Assembly: GCA_030017715.1 (NCBI GenBank)
Contig: JASEIU010000001.1
Location: 1,094,276-1,158,275, forward strand
Direction of reading: 5' to 3'
Length of the DNA: 64,000 nt
DNA from: Candidatus Saccharicenans sp.
GTDB lineage: Bacteria > Acidobacteriota > Aminicenantia > Aminicenantales > Saccharicenantaceae
Part shown: positions 41,943 to 50,449 of the stretch, one piece after another
How the letters are laid out: the number at the start of each line of letters is the position of its first letter
Numbering within the stretch: position 1 is the stretch's first letter
The notes under the pieces: generated by a model
What the model was told of the DNA's origin: nothing
Seen by the model: the letters and a program-made list of their open reading frames with translations, nothing else
Databases searched by the model: none
Translations under genes and position numbers: made by a program

Positions 41943-44333
41943 TCAGTCTTCATAATATCGCCGCCTGATTCTCTTTGGCCTGTCGTTAATCGGGTCGGCA
42001 TCCAGAACCCACATTCCGCGACCGTGGGTGGCAATGACGATGACGTTGTCTCTGGGATGAACAATAAGGTCATGGACATAAACTGAGGGCAGATTGCCTC
42101 CCAGCACCTGCCAGGTTTGTCCCCGGTCTCTGGAAGCATACACCCCGAGGTCTGTGCCCACATAGAGAATATTGCGGTCTACCGGGTCTTCCCGGATCAC
42201 GTTAACCGGTCCCAGGGGCAGCCCCCTGGAAATATCTTTCCAGGTCCGTCCGAAATCGTTGGACATCCAGACATAGGGCGCAAAATCATCATCAAATCTT
42301 CCCTGCTGGGTCAGAAAGACCGTGCCCAGATCGTACTGGCTGGCCACAATTCTGGATACCCACTTCTGGTAAGGCAATCCGGCCGTGATTTCCTGCCAGT
42401 TTTTGCCCCCGTCCCTGGTTACCGAAACCCGCCCGCAATCAGTGCCCACATAAATCAGGCCGTATTTCAGCGGAGATTCCGAAATGGCTGTAATGGTGTG
42501 GTAAGGAATATCGCCAGCTTCGGCCGGAGTAAAATAGGTCAGGTCGGGGCTGATCCTTTCCCAGGTATCCCCGCGGTCAAGAGACCTGAAAAGATACTGC
42601 ATTCCATGATAAACGATGTTCGGATTGTGGGGCGAAAGTATAAAATGGGCCAGCCACTGGCCGCGAAGTTTCGGTTCTTCGGGGAAAACTCGAGGGACTA
42701 TCAGTTTGGTTCTTTCCGGTCCGCGCAGGCTCAGATCCGTTCTGGTCAGATTCCCGTAAAATCCGCATGAATATACCAGGTTGGGGTTGGTGGGGTCGAT
42801 GGCATGATGGGAGCCCTCTCCGCCCGGGGCTCTTTCAAAGGCCACCGGACGTATTGAATTTCGGCCGCGGCTGAGGTCGACCGTCGCCCGGTAACTGCCG
42901 TGGTCCTGCATTGAGCCATAGACATGAAACGGGGTATCCAGATCATAATTTATGTTAAAAAACTGGCAGACCGGAAGAGTGGAACTGGTATTCTTCCAGT
43001 TCTTCCCCCCGTCATAGGAAATTTCCAGGCCGCCATCGTTGACGTTGACCAGATAGTTTGGATTCTCAGGGTCAATCCACAGTCCGTGGTTATCAACATG
43101 GTACATATTCGGAACTTCTGTAAAGGTCCGGCCGCCGTCATGCGAAACGCTCATCGGAACGCCCATGATATAGACGGTATCAGGATCGCTCGGGTCAACC
43201 CTTATCTGCCCGAAGACCCAGCCGTAAGTTCCGGAGTGGCTTTCTAAATATTTTTTCATTTCCTCAGTTGTCGGGGCGGTTAGCCGCCAATTTTCTCCCC
43301 CATCGTCCGAGCGGAAAACGGTGGCTCCCTTAATCAGGCCGGTGCTTGGCAGGCCATAGGCATCGTTCTTTTCTTCGTCGCTTGGCTGTCTCGAGACTTC
43401 ATAGTTATCCACCAGGGCATAGAGAATTCTGGGGTTCTTCAGACAGACATCGATTCCTATTCTACCCCGGAACCTGGCCTCCGGCAGACCGTTGTTGATT
43501 TCTTTCCAGGTCTTCCCGCCGTCGGTGGATTTCCAGATGCCGCTGCCGTTATAGTGAGGCTCGTTGCGAGGGTCATTCCATTTTTTCCTGATTCTCTGCC
43601 AGGTTACCGCATACAGGGTATCAGGATCGGCCGGGTCCATGGCCAGGTCAATGGCTCCGGTCCGGTCATCGATATAAAGTACCCGGGACCAGCTTTTTCC
43701 GCCGTCAGTTGTCTTATAGACGCCCCTTTCCTGATTATATGTCCATTCATGGCCGGAGGCAGCCACGTAGACCAGGTTCGGGTTTTTGGGGTGGATGAGA
43801 ATCCTGGAGATGGTGTTGGTGTCGGTCAGGCCCATATGTTCCCAGGTTTTTCCTCCATCGGTCGATTTGTAAACACCGCAGCCGGGATGAGAGCTTCTAA
43901 AAATATTGGCTTCCCCGGTGCCGACCCAGATAATCCTGTCATCGGAAGGAGCCAGGGCGATATCTCCGATCGAGCTGGAAAGTTCATGCTCAAAAATCGG
44001 TTCCCAGGTTGTGCCCTCATTTTCAGTCTTCCAGACCCCTCCCGAGGCGGTGCCAACATAAATGGTATAATTCTTTCCCCTCGGTGTCACCACGGCCACA
44101 TCGGTGCAGCGACCGCTGACGTTGGTCGGACCCAGAAACTGCCATTTGAGTCCGGCCAGAGAAGAAGCGGCCCGCATCTGAAGGTGCTGTTCAAAACCCT
44201 TAAGCCTGACCTCCGGCGGGGTATTCTGAATTCTAACCGGTTTTTTCCGGGCCTGAGACAAACCCTGAAAGCCCGTAAAGCAAACCAGAATCATCAGCAA
44301 AACAATAAACAGACAATTGATGTTTTTTTTCAT
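41943..44333 (-). CDS. secreted BNR/VPS10 (sortilin-type) beta-propeller protein, copy 3
   Basis: 796 residues with a signal peptide (about residues 1-28). Propeller repeats with Asp-box-like sequences (STDGGKTWEHM, TTDGGKSWSRV, DDGGENWRLT, RDGGKNWQEI) run from about residue 70 to the end, where VHDLIVHPRDNVIVIATHGRGMWVLD matches the last propeller blade of the other copies. Unlike copies 1 and 2 it stops right after the propeller and lacks the C-terminal beta-rich domain. GGAG lies 6 bases before the ATG. The function is unknown; it may bind or hydrolyse an extracellular polymer. Confidence 0.88.
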   Translation of the reverse strand: MKKNINCLFIVLLMILVCFTGFQGLSQARKKPVRIQNTPPEVRLKGFEQHLQMRAASSLAGLKWQFLGPTNVSGRCTDVAVVTPRGKNYTIYVGTASGGVWKTENEGTTWEPIFEHELSSSIGDIALAPSDDRIIWVGTGEANIFRSSHPGCGVYKSTDGGKTWEHMGLTDTNTISRILIHPKNPNLVYVAASGHEWTYNQERGVYKTTDGGKSWSRVLYIDDRTGAIDLAMDPADPDTLYAVTWQRIRKKWNDPRNEPHYNGSGIWKSTDGGKTWKEINNGLPEARFRGRIGIDVCLKNPRILYALVDNYEVSRQPSDEEKNDAYGLPSTGLIKGATVFRSDDGGENWRLTAPTTEEMKKYLESHSGTYGWVFGQIRVDPSDPDTVYIMGVPMSVSHDGGRTFTEVPNMYHVDNHGLWIDPENPNYLVNVNDGGLEISYDGGKNWKNTSSTLPVCQFFNINYDLDTPFHVYGSMQDHGSYRATVDLSRGRNSIRPVAFERAPGGEGSHHAIDPTNPNLVYSCGFYGNLTRTDLSLRGPERTKLIVPRVFPEEPKLRGQWLAHFILSPHNPNIVYHGMQYLFRSLDRGDTWERISPDLTYFTPAEAGDIPYHTITAISESPLKYGLIYVGTDCGRVSVTRDGGKNWQEITAGLPYQKWVSRIVASQYDLGTVFLTQQGRFDDDFAPYVWMSNDFGRTWKDISRGLPLGPVNVIREDPVDRNILYVGTDLGVYASRDRGQTWQVLGGNLPSVYVHDLIVHPRDNVIVIATHGRGMWVLDADPINDRPKRIRRRYYED

Positions 44334-44413
44334 CGGGAACTCCGTTTAACTAATTGACAGGTTCTTTTTACCGAAAAAATCGGTCCATATCAAGGAAAAA
44401 CCGTCGATCTCGA

Positions 44414-44677
44414 TTAAGGTTTGTCGGGCATTTCTTTTTCCACCACGATGGTCAGGTTTGAGGCCAGAGCGGCCACCGCCCCGATGGCCGCCCAGACCGG
44501 AGCAATCAGCGTGCCCACAATGCCTACGGTTAGAGGGATTTCCATAAAAGTGCGTCCGTCTTCGGTCTTGAAAATTATCCGACGGGCATTCCCTTCCCTG
44601 ATAATTTCCTTGATTTTTTCCAGGATTTCCGAGCCGGTAACCTTGAATTCTTCAAACCGGGCCTTTTTTTCTTCCAT
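44414..44677 (-). CDS. DUF4342 small protein
   Basis: 87 residues. The N-terminal half is a charged helix (EEFKVTGSEILEKIKEIIREGNARRI), then a short beta strand pair IIFKTEDGRTFMEIPLTVGI, then a hydrophobic segment (about residues 52-76) that may insert in the membrane. This matches the DUF4342 pattern. The function is unknown. AAAGGAG is 6 bases before the ATG. It lies between the lipoprotein gene at 44702 and BNR copy 3, all on the minus strand with short gaps, so the genes may be cotranscribed. Confidence 0.82.
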   Translation of the reverse strand: MEEKKARFEEFKVTGSEILEKIKEIIREGNARRIIFKTEDGRTFMEIPLTVGIVGTLIAPVWAAIGAVAALASNLTIVVEKEMPDKP

Positions 44678-44701
44678 CTCACTCTCCTTTAATATTAAGA
44701 A

Positions 44702-45244
44702 TCATAAATATTTCTTCAGTATAAGCCTGGAACCGGGCAGCAAGGAATTTTCGTCCACCTCTCTCCAGGCAGCATAGCTTATCTTCCATCTGTTTTCTTT
44801 TTTTTCCAGCTGAAAATCAAATCGATAATAAACTCCCACCAGGCCGACCAGCTTTCTCAGGTTCTCCAGCGGGCCGGAAGACAGCAGCACATCGGCCTCC
44901 ACCTCCGCCCGATTCTCATTAATATCTACGTAAATATCAAGGAGATGGATGACAATCCCGCGATAATTCTTAAAATAATATTCCAGCAGACTGAGGGTCT
45001 GCCGGCGGTCACGCCCCTCAAAATCGCGGTATTCATCTCCCAGATGCTCAATGATTTTAACCGGGTCTTTCTTTTCGGCCAGGCCGGCTACAGAGCGCAA
45101 CAGGTCCCTGATAACTTCCGTCTGACTGGTCTGCCGGCAGCTTTGAGCCCAGGGCAGCAAACCGCCAACTAACAGCAACAGGGCTACCAGACTAGGAGAA
45201 CGGCGGGAAGATTTTAGGCTGACATTTTCTTGACTGTTTTTCAT
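44702..45244 (-). CDS. putative lipoprotein of unknown function
   Basis: 180 residues from ATG 45244. The frame extends upstream to 45382 but that would overlap the DUF2207 gene end and mask the signal peptide. The N-terminus has a hydrophobic stretch (VALLLLVGGLLPWA) ending in a lipobox-like AQSC. The mature part has an alpha+beta composition: SLLEYYFKNYRGIVIHLLDIYVDINENRAEVEADVLL, resembling small NTF2-like or DUF domains used in lipoproteins, and ends with KWRISYAAWREVD. No family is assigned. It lies between the DUF2207 and DUF4342 genes on one strand. Confidence 0.7.
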   Translation of the reverse strand: MKNSQENVSLKSSRRSPSLVALLLLVGGLLPWAQSCRQTSQTEVIRDLLRSVAGLAEKKDPVKIIEHLGDEYRDFEGRDRRQTLSLLEYYFKNYRGIVIHLLDIYVDINENRAEVEADVLLSSGPLENLRKLVGLVGVYYRFDFQLEKKENRWKISYAAWREVDENSLLPGSRLILKKYL

Positions 45245-45341
45245 CAATATGGACTGCCCATCTTGAATTTCAGGCCGACCCGGCTTGATTTGCTGGCCCG
45301 GATCAGTATTTAATTCTGGCCGAACCGGAAGGCGTCCCGGC

Positions 45342-47189
45342 TTATCCGGCCGAAACTCCTCCACCTCCGCCGCCTCCGCCACCTCCGCCGCTGAAGCCCC
45401 CTCCGCTTCCCGACGAGTAATGGGCTGCCTGGGTGCTGGCCTGGCTCAGAGCCGAAGCTGCCCGCTCTATCGAGGCGATAGTAGATGAAATGGCATCCAG
45501 CTGGCGGCCGAGACCGGCTGCTCCGTAAACTCCGCCTATCCAGGCGGCCGGGACAGCCTGCTCTCCCTCAAGGATCCTGGGCAGCATCTTGACCAGCTTT
45601 TTAGCGTTCCCAAAGAGAATGCCGAAAACCAGATATTTATCCCAGAGGCGGTAAGCTTCGGCCGGGATTTCTGTGAATTCCGAAAAATCATCCAGGAACC
45701 TGTCGAGAGCTTTCCACAATTCATTTTCCCGGGCCCAGTCCCGCCGGCGCCTTTTAAGTTTAGGGGCCAGGATTAAGTTCATTATGAACATAACCGGAGA
45801 AAACGTCAGGCTGGCCACGACCAGGCTGATGATCAGAAAAACCTGGCTCAGCCGACGGCTTTCCGGTTCCAAAAAGCCCAGCTTCCTGCTTTCCTGCTGC
45901 ACTTCCTTCTGCCACTGTCTGAACCACACCTGGTATTCGGCCGGATGTTTTTTGAGATAGCTGATCAGTTCATCCAGGGCTACCCGGCCTCCCGGCTGGT
46001 TGGTTTCACCGGCCCGGTCAAAAACGACCTCCAGGACCGACTTTTCCCAGTCTCTCAGGCTGTCATCCTGCCGGTAATTTTTATTCAGCTCAAAAAATGT
46101 TTTCTCCTTTATTTTTGAACCCAGAAGGGTTTTCTTCTCAACCTTCTCGTCTTCTATCGTCAGATAACCTCTGGTGGCCAGGTCGAAAATAGTGGCGGTA
46201 AAGGCAACCGGCAACGGTTTCTCGCCTTCCCGCCGCAGAACCTGAACCAGGGCCGGTGGCAGGTCGGATGGCAATTCCCGGTAATATTCGGGAATATCTT
46301 CGAAGCGATAGTCCCGTCCGATTCTTTTCCAGTAATATAAATAAATCATGAGCCATAAAATCGGACCGATTATCTGCCATATTACCCAGGCCAGCCCGAT
46401 TTTCTTAATAATGGTCATCTGACGTGCTTCTCTCTCCCGGGCCTGTCTCGCTCTGGCTATGGTTTCCTGAACGAACCGGGCTTCTTCTTCCTTTATCTTT
46501 TCCAGTGTGTAACCGGTTGCCGGCTGTCCGTCTACCATTCCAGCGGGCCAGACCGCCCTGATTTCCATAAACTGTCGTGAGGCGATACTGGTAGCCTCAA
46601 AGCGCAGCGTTTTTTCGTCAATAATTTCAGACCGACCGGAAAGCGGACCATGTCCGTAGACCAGAAGCTGATCGCGGCCGGGCACGGGTTCGGGCAGATG
46701 GACAGTCACTTCGGCCCTGGCCGTAGGCCGGTCAACTTCCGGACCGATAATTTGCCAGTAAAGCTCGCTTACCTCCGGATAATTCAGTATGCCGTTAACC
46801 ACCCGGTAGGAAAGGTTAAAGGTGCGCCTCTCATTCCTGGCCGAAAAATGCCATCTGGCCTGAAATTTCCCGGCCTCAACTTTTGTTTCCAGCGGCAGGT
46901 CTAAACCGCGTTCGTCCCGGACGCGAAACTCCTGTATTTTCACCTCCAGGCTGGAATTCTTTCTGGCCCGGAGCGGAATCCAGAGCGAAGCCCATGAAAA
47001 TTGCCCCTGAAATTCGAAGGTCAGGAATTCTTCAACGATAAAAGAACCGTCTTTTTGAACGTATAGGTCTGCCCTGAGCTCCGGAATAAAATAATTCTTG
47101 GTTTCAGCAGCCAGCCGGCCTTTAACAGGGGCTAACAACGCTAAAAACAAGAAGCAGGTCGATAAAACCAGCCTGAGAGAACGATGCAT
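45342..47189 (-). CDS. DUF2207 family membrane protein with poly-glycine tail
   Basis: 615 residues. A signal peptide (about 1-28) is followed by an extracytoplasmic beta-rich domain (about 30-220) with the DUF2207 pattern YVQKDGSFIVEEFLTFEF and FNLSYRVVNGILNYPEVSELYWQIIG (partial), a membrane helix near residue 268, a cytoplasmic winged-helix-like part, two more membrane helices near 465-485, and a C-terminal tail of serine and then nearly pure glycine. DUF2207 proteins are common in bacteria but have no assigned function. AGAGG precedes the ATG. Confidence 0.85.
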   Translation of the reverse strand: MHRSLRLVLSTCFLFLALLAPVKGRLAAETKNYFIPELRADLYVQKDGSFIVEEFLTFEFQGQFSWASLWIPLRARKNSSLEVKIQEFRVRDERGLDLPLETKVEAGKFQARWHFSARNERRTFNLSYRVVNGILNYPEVSELYWQIIGPEVDRPTARAEVTVHLPEPVPGRDQLLVYGHGPLSGRSEIIDEKTLRFEATSIASRQFMEIRAVWPAGMVDGQPATGYTLEKIKEEEARFVQETIARARQAREREARQMTIIKKIGLAWVIWQIIGPILWLMIYLYYWKRIGRDYRFEDIPEYYRELPSDLPPALVQVLRREGEKPLPVAFTATIFDLATRGYLTIEDEKVEKKTLLGSKIKEKTFFELNKNYRQDDSLRDWEKSVLEVVFDRAGETNQPGGRVALDELISYLKKHPAEYQVWFRQWQKEVQQESRKLGFLEPESRRLSQVFLIISLVVASLTFSPVMFIMNLILAPKLKRRRRDWARENELWKALDRFLDDFSEFTEIPAEAYRLWDKYLVFGILFGNAKKLVKMLPRILEGEQAVPAAWIGGVYGAAGLGRQLDAISSTIASIERAASALSQASTQAAHYSSGSGGGFSGGGGGGGGGGGVSAG

Positions 47190-47273
47190 CCTGAACCTCT
47201 TTCGGATTAAGGGCTTCTAACAGAAAAGGCCCGAAACGCTAATAGAATAGTTCGTGATTCCGGTGGCTGAGCT

Positions 47274-47624
47274 TCAGCGTGAGAGAACCTTTCGATAAAC
47301 ATGCTCCAACAGATGCACCCGACTCTGGGGATCGAGCTCCACAAATTCCAGTCCCATCTCAAAGACGTCATCATCAAACAGGCTCTTGACCCAGCGGACC
47401 TCGGCAATGCCGGAGATCAGTTTCTGGGATTCAGCCAGAGCGATTTCCAGACGAATCCTGGTTTTGACAGGCAGGGGTGAATCGGTCATCAGGCGCAGGC
47501 CGCCCACCGAGATATCTCGCGTGAATGAATAGAACGATTTTTCTTCCTGCTGCTCGTTTTCCGGGAGAATATGGAGAACGACTTTATTCTCGCCATCCAG
47601 TCTTTTTTCTCTTCTTTTTTCCAT
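47274..47624 (-). CDS. PilZ domain protein
   Basis: Cyclic-di-GMP receptor domain of about 116 residues with the start at 47624. The RxxxR-like KRREKR lies at the N-terminus and the second motif TRDISVGGLRL (D/NxSxxG) at about residue 36. The rest follows the PilZ beta-barrel order. A near-perfect GGAGG (47647-47643) lies 6 bases before an ATT codon at 47636 and 18 bases before ATG 47624, so translation may start at ATT; an in-frame ATG at 47672 has no binding site. It faces away from the MFS gene. No c-di-GMP synthase is nearby. Confidence 0.84.
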   Translation of the reverse strand: MEKRREKRLDGENKVVLHILPENEQQEEKSFYSFTRDISVGGLRLMTDSPLPVKTRIRLEIALAESQKLISGIAEVRWVKSLFDDDVFEMGLEFVELDPQSRVHLLEHVYRKVLSR

Positions 47625-47733
47625 TGCCGTCGTAATGGCTTTCCTCCTTTGCCTTTTTGTTTTAATTATCATAGCTCAAGAAAAAATTCAACAAAAATAT
47701 TTTGTCCACTTTATCTGCGGGCAGTTGATAAAT

Positions 47734-47762
47734 TTGACAAAAAATACGGAAAAAAATATTCT
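47734..47762 (+). promoter_or_regulatory. promoter of the MFS / Gfo-Idh / DUF1080 operon
   Basis: TTGACA (47734-47739), a 17-base spacer very rich in A, and TATTCT (47757-47762). Transcription would start about 37 bases before the MFS start codon. Confidence 0.6.
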
Positions 47763-47805
47763 TCTTCTTAAATCGGTTAAGATTTTCGAAGAAAGGAGCG
47801 AGCTG

Positions 47806-49035
47806 ATGAGTGTTAAATTCCGACTGAGCGCCATGATGTTTCTTGAGTACGCCATCTGGGGTTCCTGGGCCCCGGTGCTTTCCGCTTATCTTCAGAACAA
47901 CCTGGGATTCAGCGGCGGTCAGCTGGGCATCATCTTCAGCCTGCTGCCGCTGGCCACGATCATTTCTCCCTTTCTGGGAGGGCAGCTGGCCGATCGCTAT
48001 TTCGCCAGCGAAAAAGTAATAGGTGTTCTTCAGCTGGCCGGAGGCCTGCTGCTGATCCTGATAGCCAGCATTACCGATTTTCAACCGATGATGTGGTTGA
48101 TGCTGGTCTACTGCCTGGTCTACGCCCCGACACTGGCTCTGACCAACTCCATCGCTTTTGTCAACCTAAAGAGTTCGGAGAAAGAATTCGGAGCCATCAG
48201 GGTCTGGGGAACCATCGGCTGGATAGCCGCCGGCTGGGCTCTGGCCGGCTGGCGCTGGCTGGTTAAATCGCCGGAAGGAATCGCCTTAAGGGGAGACACC
48301 CTGATTCTGGCCGGAATCTTTTCTATAATTATGGGCTTATACTCCTTCAGCCTGCCCCATACTCCTCCGCAGAAAGATGCTGCCAAGCCCTGGGCCTTCC
48401 TGGAGGCGCTGAAAATGCTGAAGGATAAGAATTTCCTTGTTTTCGCCGTCATTTCCTTTGTGGTGGCCACTGAGCTTCAATTCTACTATGTCCTGACCTC
48501 GCCCTTCCTGACCCAGAAAGTGGGTGTGAATCAACAATCGGTCTCCTTCGTCATGACCATTGCCCAGATTGCTGAAATCTTTGTCATGGCTTTCATGCTG
48601 AGCTGGGCCTTGAAGAAATTCGGGATGCGGATGACCCTGACCCTGGGCATCCTGGCCTGGCCCATCCGTTACATCATTTTTGTCATCGGACAGCCTTCCT
48701 GGCTGGTTATTGCTTCTCTGGCCCTGCATGGCTTCTGTTACGTCTTCTTTTTCACCGCGGCCTATATCTATGTCGACAACATTGCTCCCAAGGATATTCG
48801 TCATTCGGCCCAGAGCCTGATTGCCGTGATCATTCTCGGGTTTGGTAATTTTGTCGGCAGCCTGTTCTGCGGCTGGATTCAGGACGTTTTCACCCGGGAG
48901 GGAGTGGTCAACTGGCGCGGTACTTTCCTGGTGCCCACGGTGCTGACCCTGCTCTGCCTGGTAATTTTCCTGGCTTTCTTCAGAGAAAGCCGCAACAGGT
49001 CAGCGGAATCGGGACAGGCCGCAACGACAGATTAA
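47806..49035 (+). CDS. MFS transporter, nucleoside:H+ symporter (NupG)-like
   Basis: A 409-residue permease with 12 predicted membrane helices. FLEYAIWGSWAPVLSAYLQ at the N-terminus and the loop-2 motif GGQLADRYFASEKVIG are typical of the NupG-like MFS family; the middle loop is short. ATG 47806 has AAAGGAG upstream; the frame runs upstream to 47635 but this would cover the promoter. The two following genes handle sugars, so the physiological substrate is more likely a sugar or glycoside than a nucleoside (inference). Confidence 0.87.
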   Translation: MSVKFRLSAMMFLEYAIWGSWAPVLSAYLQNNLGFSGGQLGIIFSLLPLATIISPFLGGQLADRYFASEKVIGVLQLAGGLLLILIASITDFQPMMWLMLVYCLVYAPTLALTNSIAFVNLKSSEKEFGAIRVWGTIGWIAAGWALAGWRWLVKSPEGIALRGDTLILAGIFSIIMGLYSFSLPHTPPQKDAAKPWAFLEALKMLKDKNFLVFAVISFVVATELQFYYVLTSPFLTQKVGVNQQSVSFVMTIAQIAEIFVMAFMLSWALKKFGMRMTLTLGILAWPIRYIIFVIGQPSWLVIASLALHGFCYVFFFTAAYIYVDNIAPKDIRHSAQSLIAVIILGFGNFVGSLFCGWIQDVFTREGVVNWRGTFLVPTVLTLLCLVIFLAFFRESRNRSAESGQAATTD

Positions 49036-49124
49036 TTCAATTTAAGAGGAGAGGTTTATTCATTCGGTTCAAAAATTGCCTTCATTTTTAACAAGACTAA
49101 AAAATTGGAAAAAGGAGAGTTAAT

Positions 49125-50384
49125 ATGAAAACAAATAAGAAAACATTGGGAATAGGCTTTATCGGCGGTGGTTTCATCACCAGATTTCATATCAGGTCCT
49201 GGGTGGGCGTTCGCAATGCCGACATTCTGGGCATCTATGACCCCGACCTGAAAAGAGCCGGAGAAGCGGCCGCCCTGGCCCGGCAGCTTAGAGTCGGAGA
49301 CGCCAGACTGTATAAATCAATAACCGAGATGGTGGCCGATCCGGCCATAGACGCCATCTGGATCTGCTCCCCCAATTATACCAGGACCGAGGTCATGGAA
49401 GAAATTGCCGAAGCGGTGATAAAAGGCAAAGGCGAGCTGATAGGGGTCAGCTGCGAAAAGCCTCTGGGACGCAATGTCCGGGAAGCCCGGCGGATGCTGC
49501 AACTGGTCCAGAAAGCCGGTTTGCTTGATGGCTACCTGGAAAACCAGGTTTTTGCTCCGGCCGTGGTCAGGGGCAAAGAGATTATCTGGGCCAGAGGGGC
49601 TAAACTGTGTGGGCGCCCCTACCTGGCCAGAGCGGCCGAAGAGCACAGCGGTCCGCATATGCCCTGGTTCTGGGAGGGAGAATTGCAGGGCGGCGGAGTG
49701 CTCAACGACATGATGTGCCATTCGGTGGAAGAAGCCCGGTTTATGCTGACTCCGCCCGGAGCCAGCCGCGAGGAATTAACGCCGGTCAAAGTTACCGCCT
49801 ATGCCCATTGCCTGAAATGGCAGTTGCCGGAGTATGTTAACCATCTAAAACGGATCAGCGGCGGCCGTCTGGACTATGCCAGCCGTCCGGCTGAAGATTT
49901 TGCCCGTTCGGTGGTCGAATATAAAGATCGGCAGGGGAATATACTGGTGGTTGAAACCACCACTTCCTGGTGCTATGTCGGAGCCGGCCTGCGTCTGACC
50001 ATGGAACTTCTGGGGCCGGAATATTCCATGCAGGTCAACACTCTTGATTCCGGTCTTAAGGTTTTCTTCAGCCGCCGGGTTAAAGGTAAGGCCGGAGAAG
50101 ACCTGGTGGAGAAACAGAATGCCGAGGTCGGTCTGATGCCGGTGGTCTCCAGCGAAGAACACGAGTACGGCTATACCGCCGAGAACCGACACATGGTAGA
50201 ATCCTTCCTGGCAGGCAAAAGGCCGCTGGAGAACTTCAGCGACGGGGTCAACGTGACCGAGCTGTTGATGACCGCCTATATGAGCATTGAAAAGGATAAG
50301 GCCCTTCCCTTCCCGCCCCCCGGACTGGATAATTTCATCCCGGCCGTGGCCAGAGGCCAGTGGAATCCCAGAAAAAAGAAATAA
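49125..50384 (+). CDS. Gfo/Idh/MocA family oxidoreductase
   Basis: NAD(P)-dependent sugar or inositol dehydrogenase of 419 residues. The Rossmann motif GFIGGGFITRFHI lies at about residue 11, the EKP signature with catalytic lysine is in CEKPLGRNVREARRM (about residue 110), and the C-terminal beta-sheet domain includes the ENRHMVESFLAGKRP segment. The family makes or uses keto-sugars. AAAGGAG lies before the ATG. The gene is between an MFS permease and a TIM-barrel/DUF1080 protein; such trios are consistent with 3-keto-glycoside use (inference). An A-rich gap of 89 bases separates it from the permease. Confidence 0.9.
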   Translation: MKTNKKTLGIGFIGGGFITRFHIRSWVGVRNADILGIYDPDLKRAGEAAALARQLRVGDARLYKSITEMVADPAIDAIWICSPNYTRTEVMEEIAEAVIKGKGELIGVSCEKPLGRNVREARRMLQLVQKAGLLDGYLENQVFAPAVVRGKEIIWARGAKLCGRPYLARAAEEHSGPHMPWFWEGELQGGGVLNDMMCHSVEEARFMLTPPGASREELTPVKVTAYAHCLKWQLPEYVNHLKRISGGRLDYASRPAEDFARSVVEYKDRQGNILVVETTTSWCYVGAGLRLTMELLGPEYSMQVNTLDSGLKVFFSRRVKGKAGEDLVEKQNAEVGLMPVVSSEEHEYGYTAENRHMVESFLAGKRPLENFSDGVNVTELLMTAYMSIEKDKALPFPPPGLDNFIPAVARGQWNPRKKK

Positions 50385-50388
50385 AGAA

Positions 50389-50421
50389 TTAACCGCTTAA
50401 GTTAATAAGTTAAGCGGTTAA
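50389..50421. repeat. perfect 12-base inverted repeat between Gfo/Idh and DUF1080 genes
   Basis: TTAACCGCTTAA (50389-50400) and TTAAGCGGTTAA (50410-50421) flank a 9-base loop GTTAATAAG. It follows the Gfo/Idh stop by 5 bases and precedes the next ATG by 29 bases. No T-run follows. It may be an operator for an internal promoter or an mRNA stabiliser. Confidence 0.6.
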
Positions 50422-50449
50422 TGATAAAACTGAAGCTGGAGAGGAGAAA

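Noticed and set aside
45245..45382. Longer N-terminus for the lipoprotein at 44702
   Set aside because: It would overlap the DUF2207 gene and hide a clear signal peptide and lipobox.
47635..47805. Upstream extension of the MFS permease
   Set aside because: It overlaps the promoter at 47734-47762 and lacks a binding site; AAAGGAG favours 47806.
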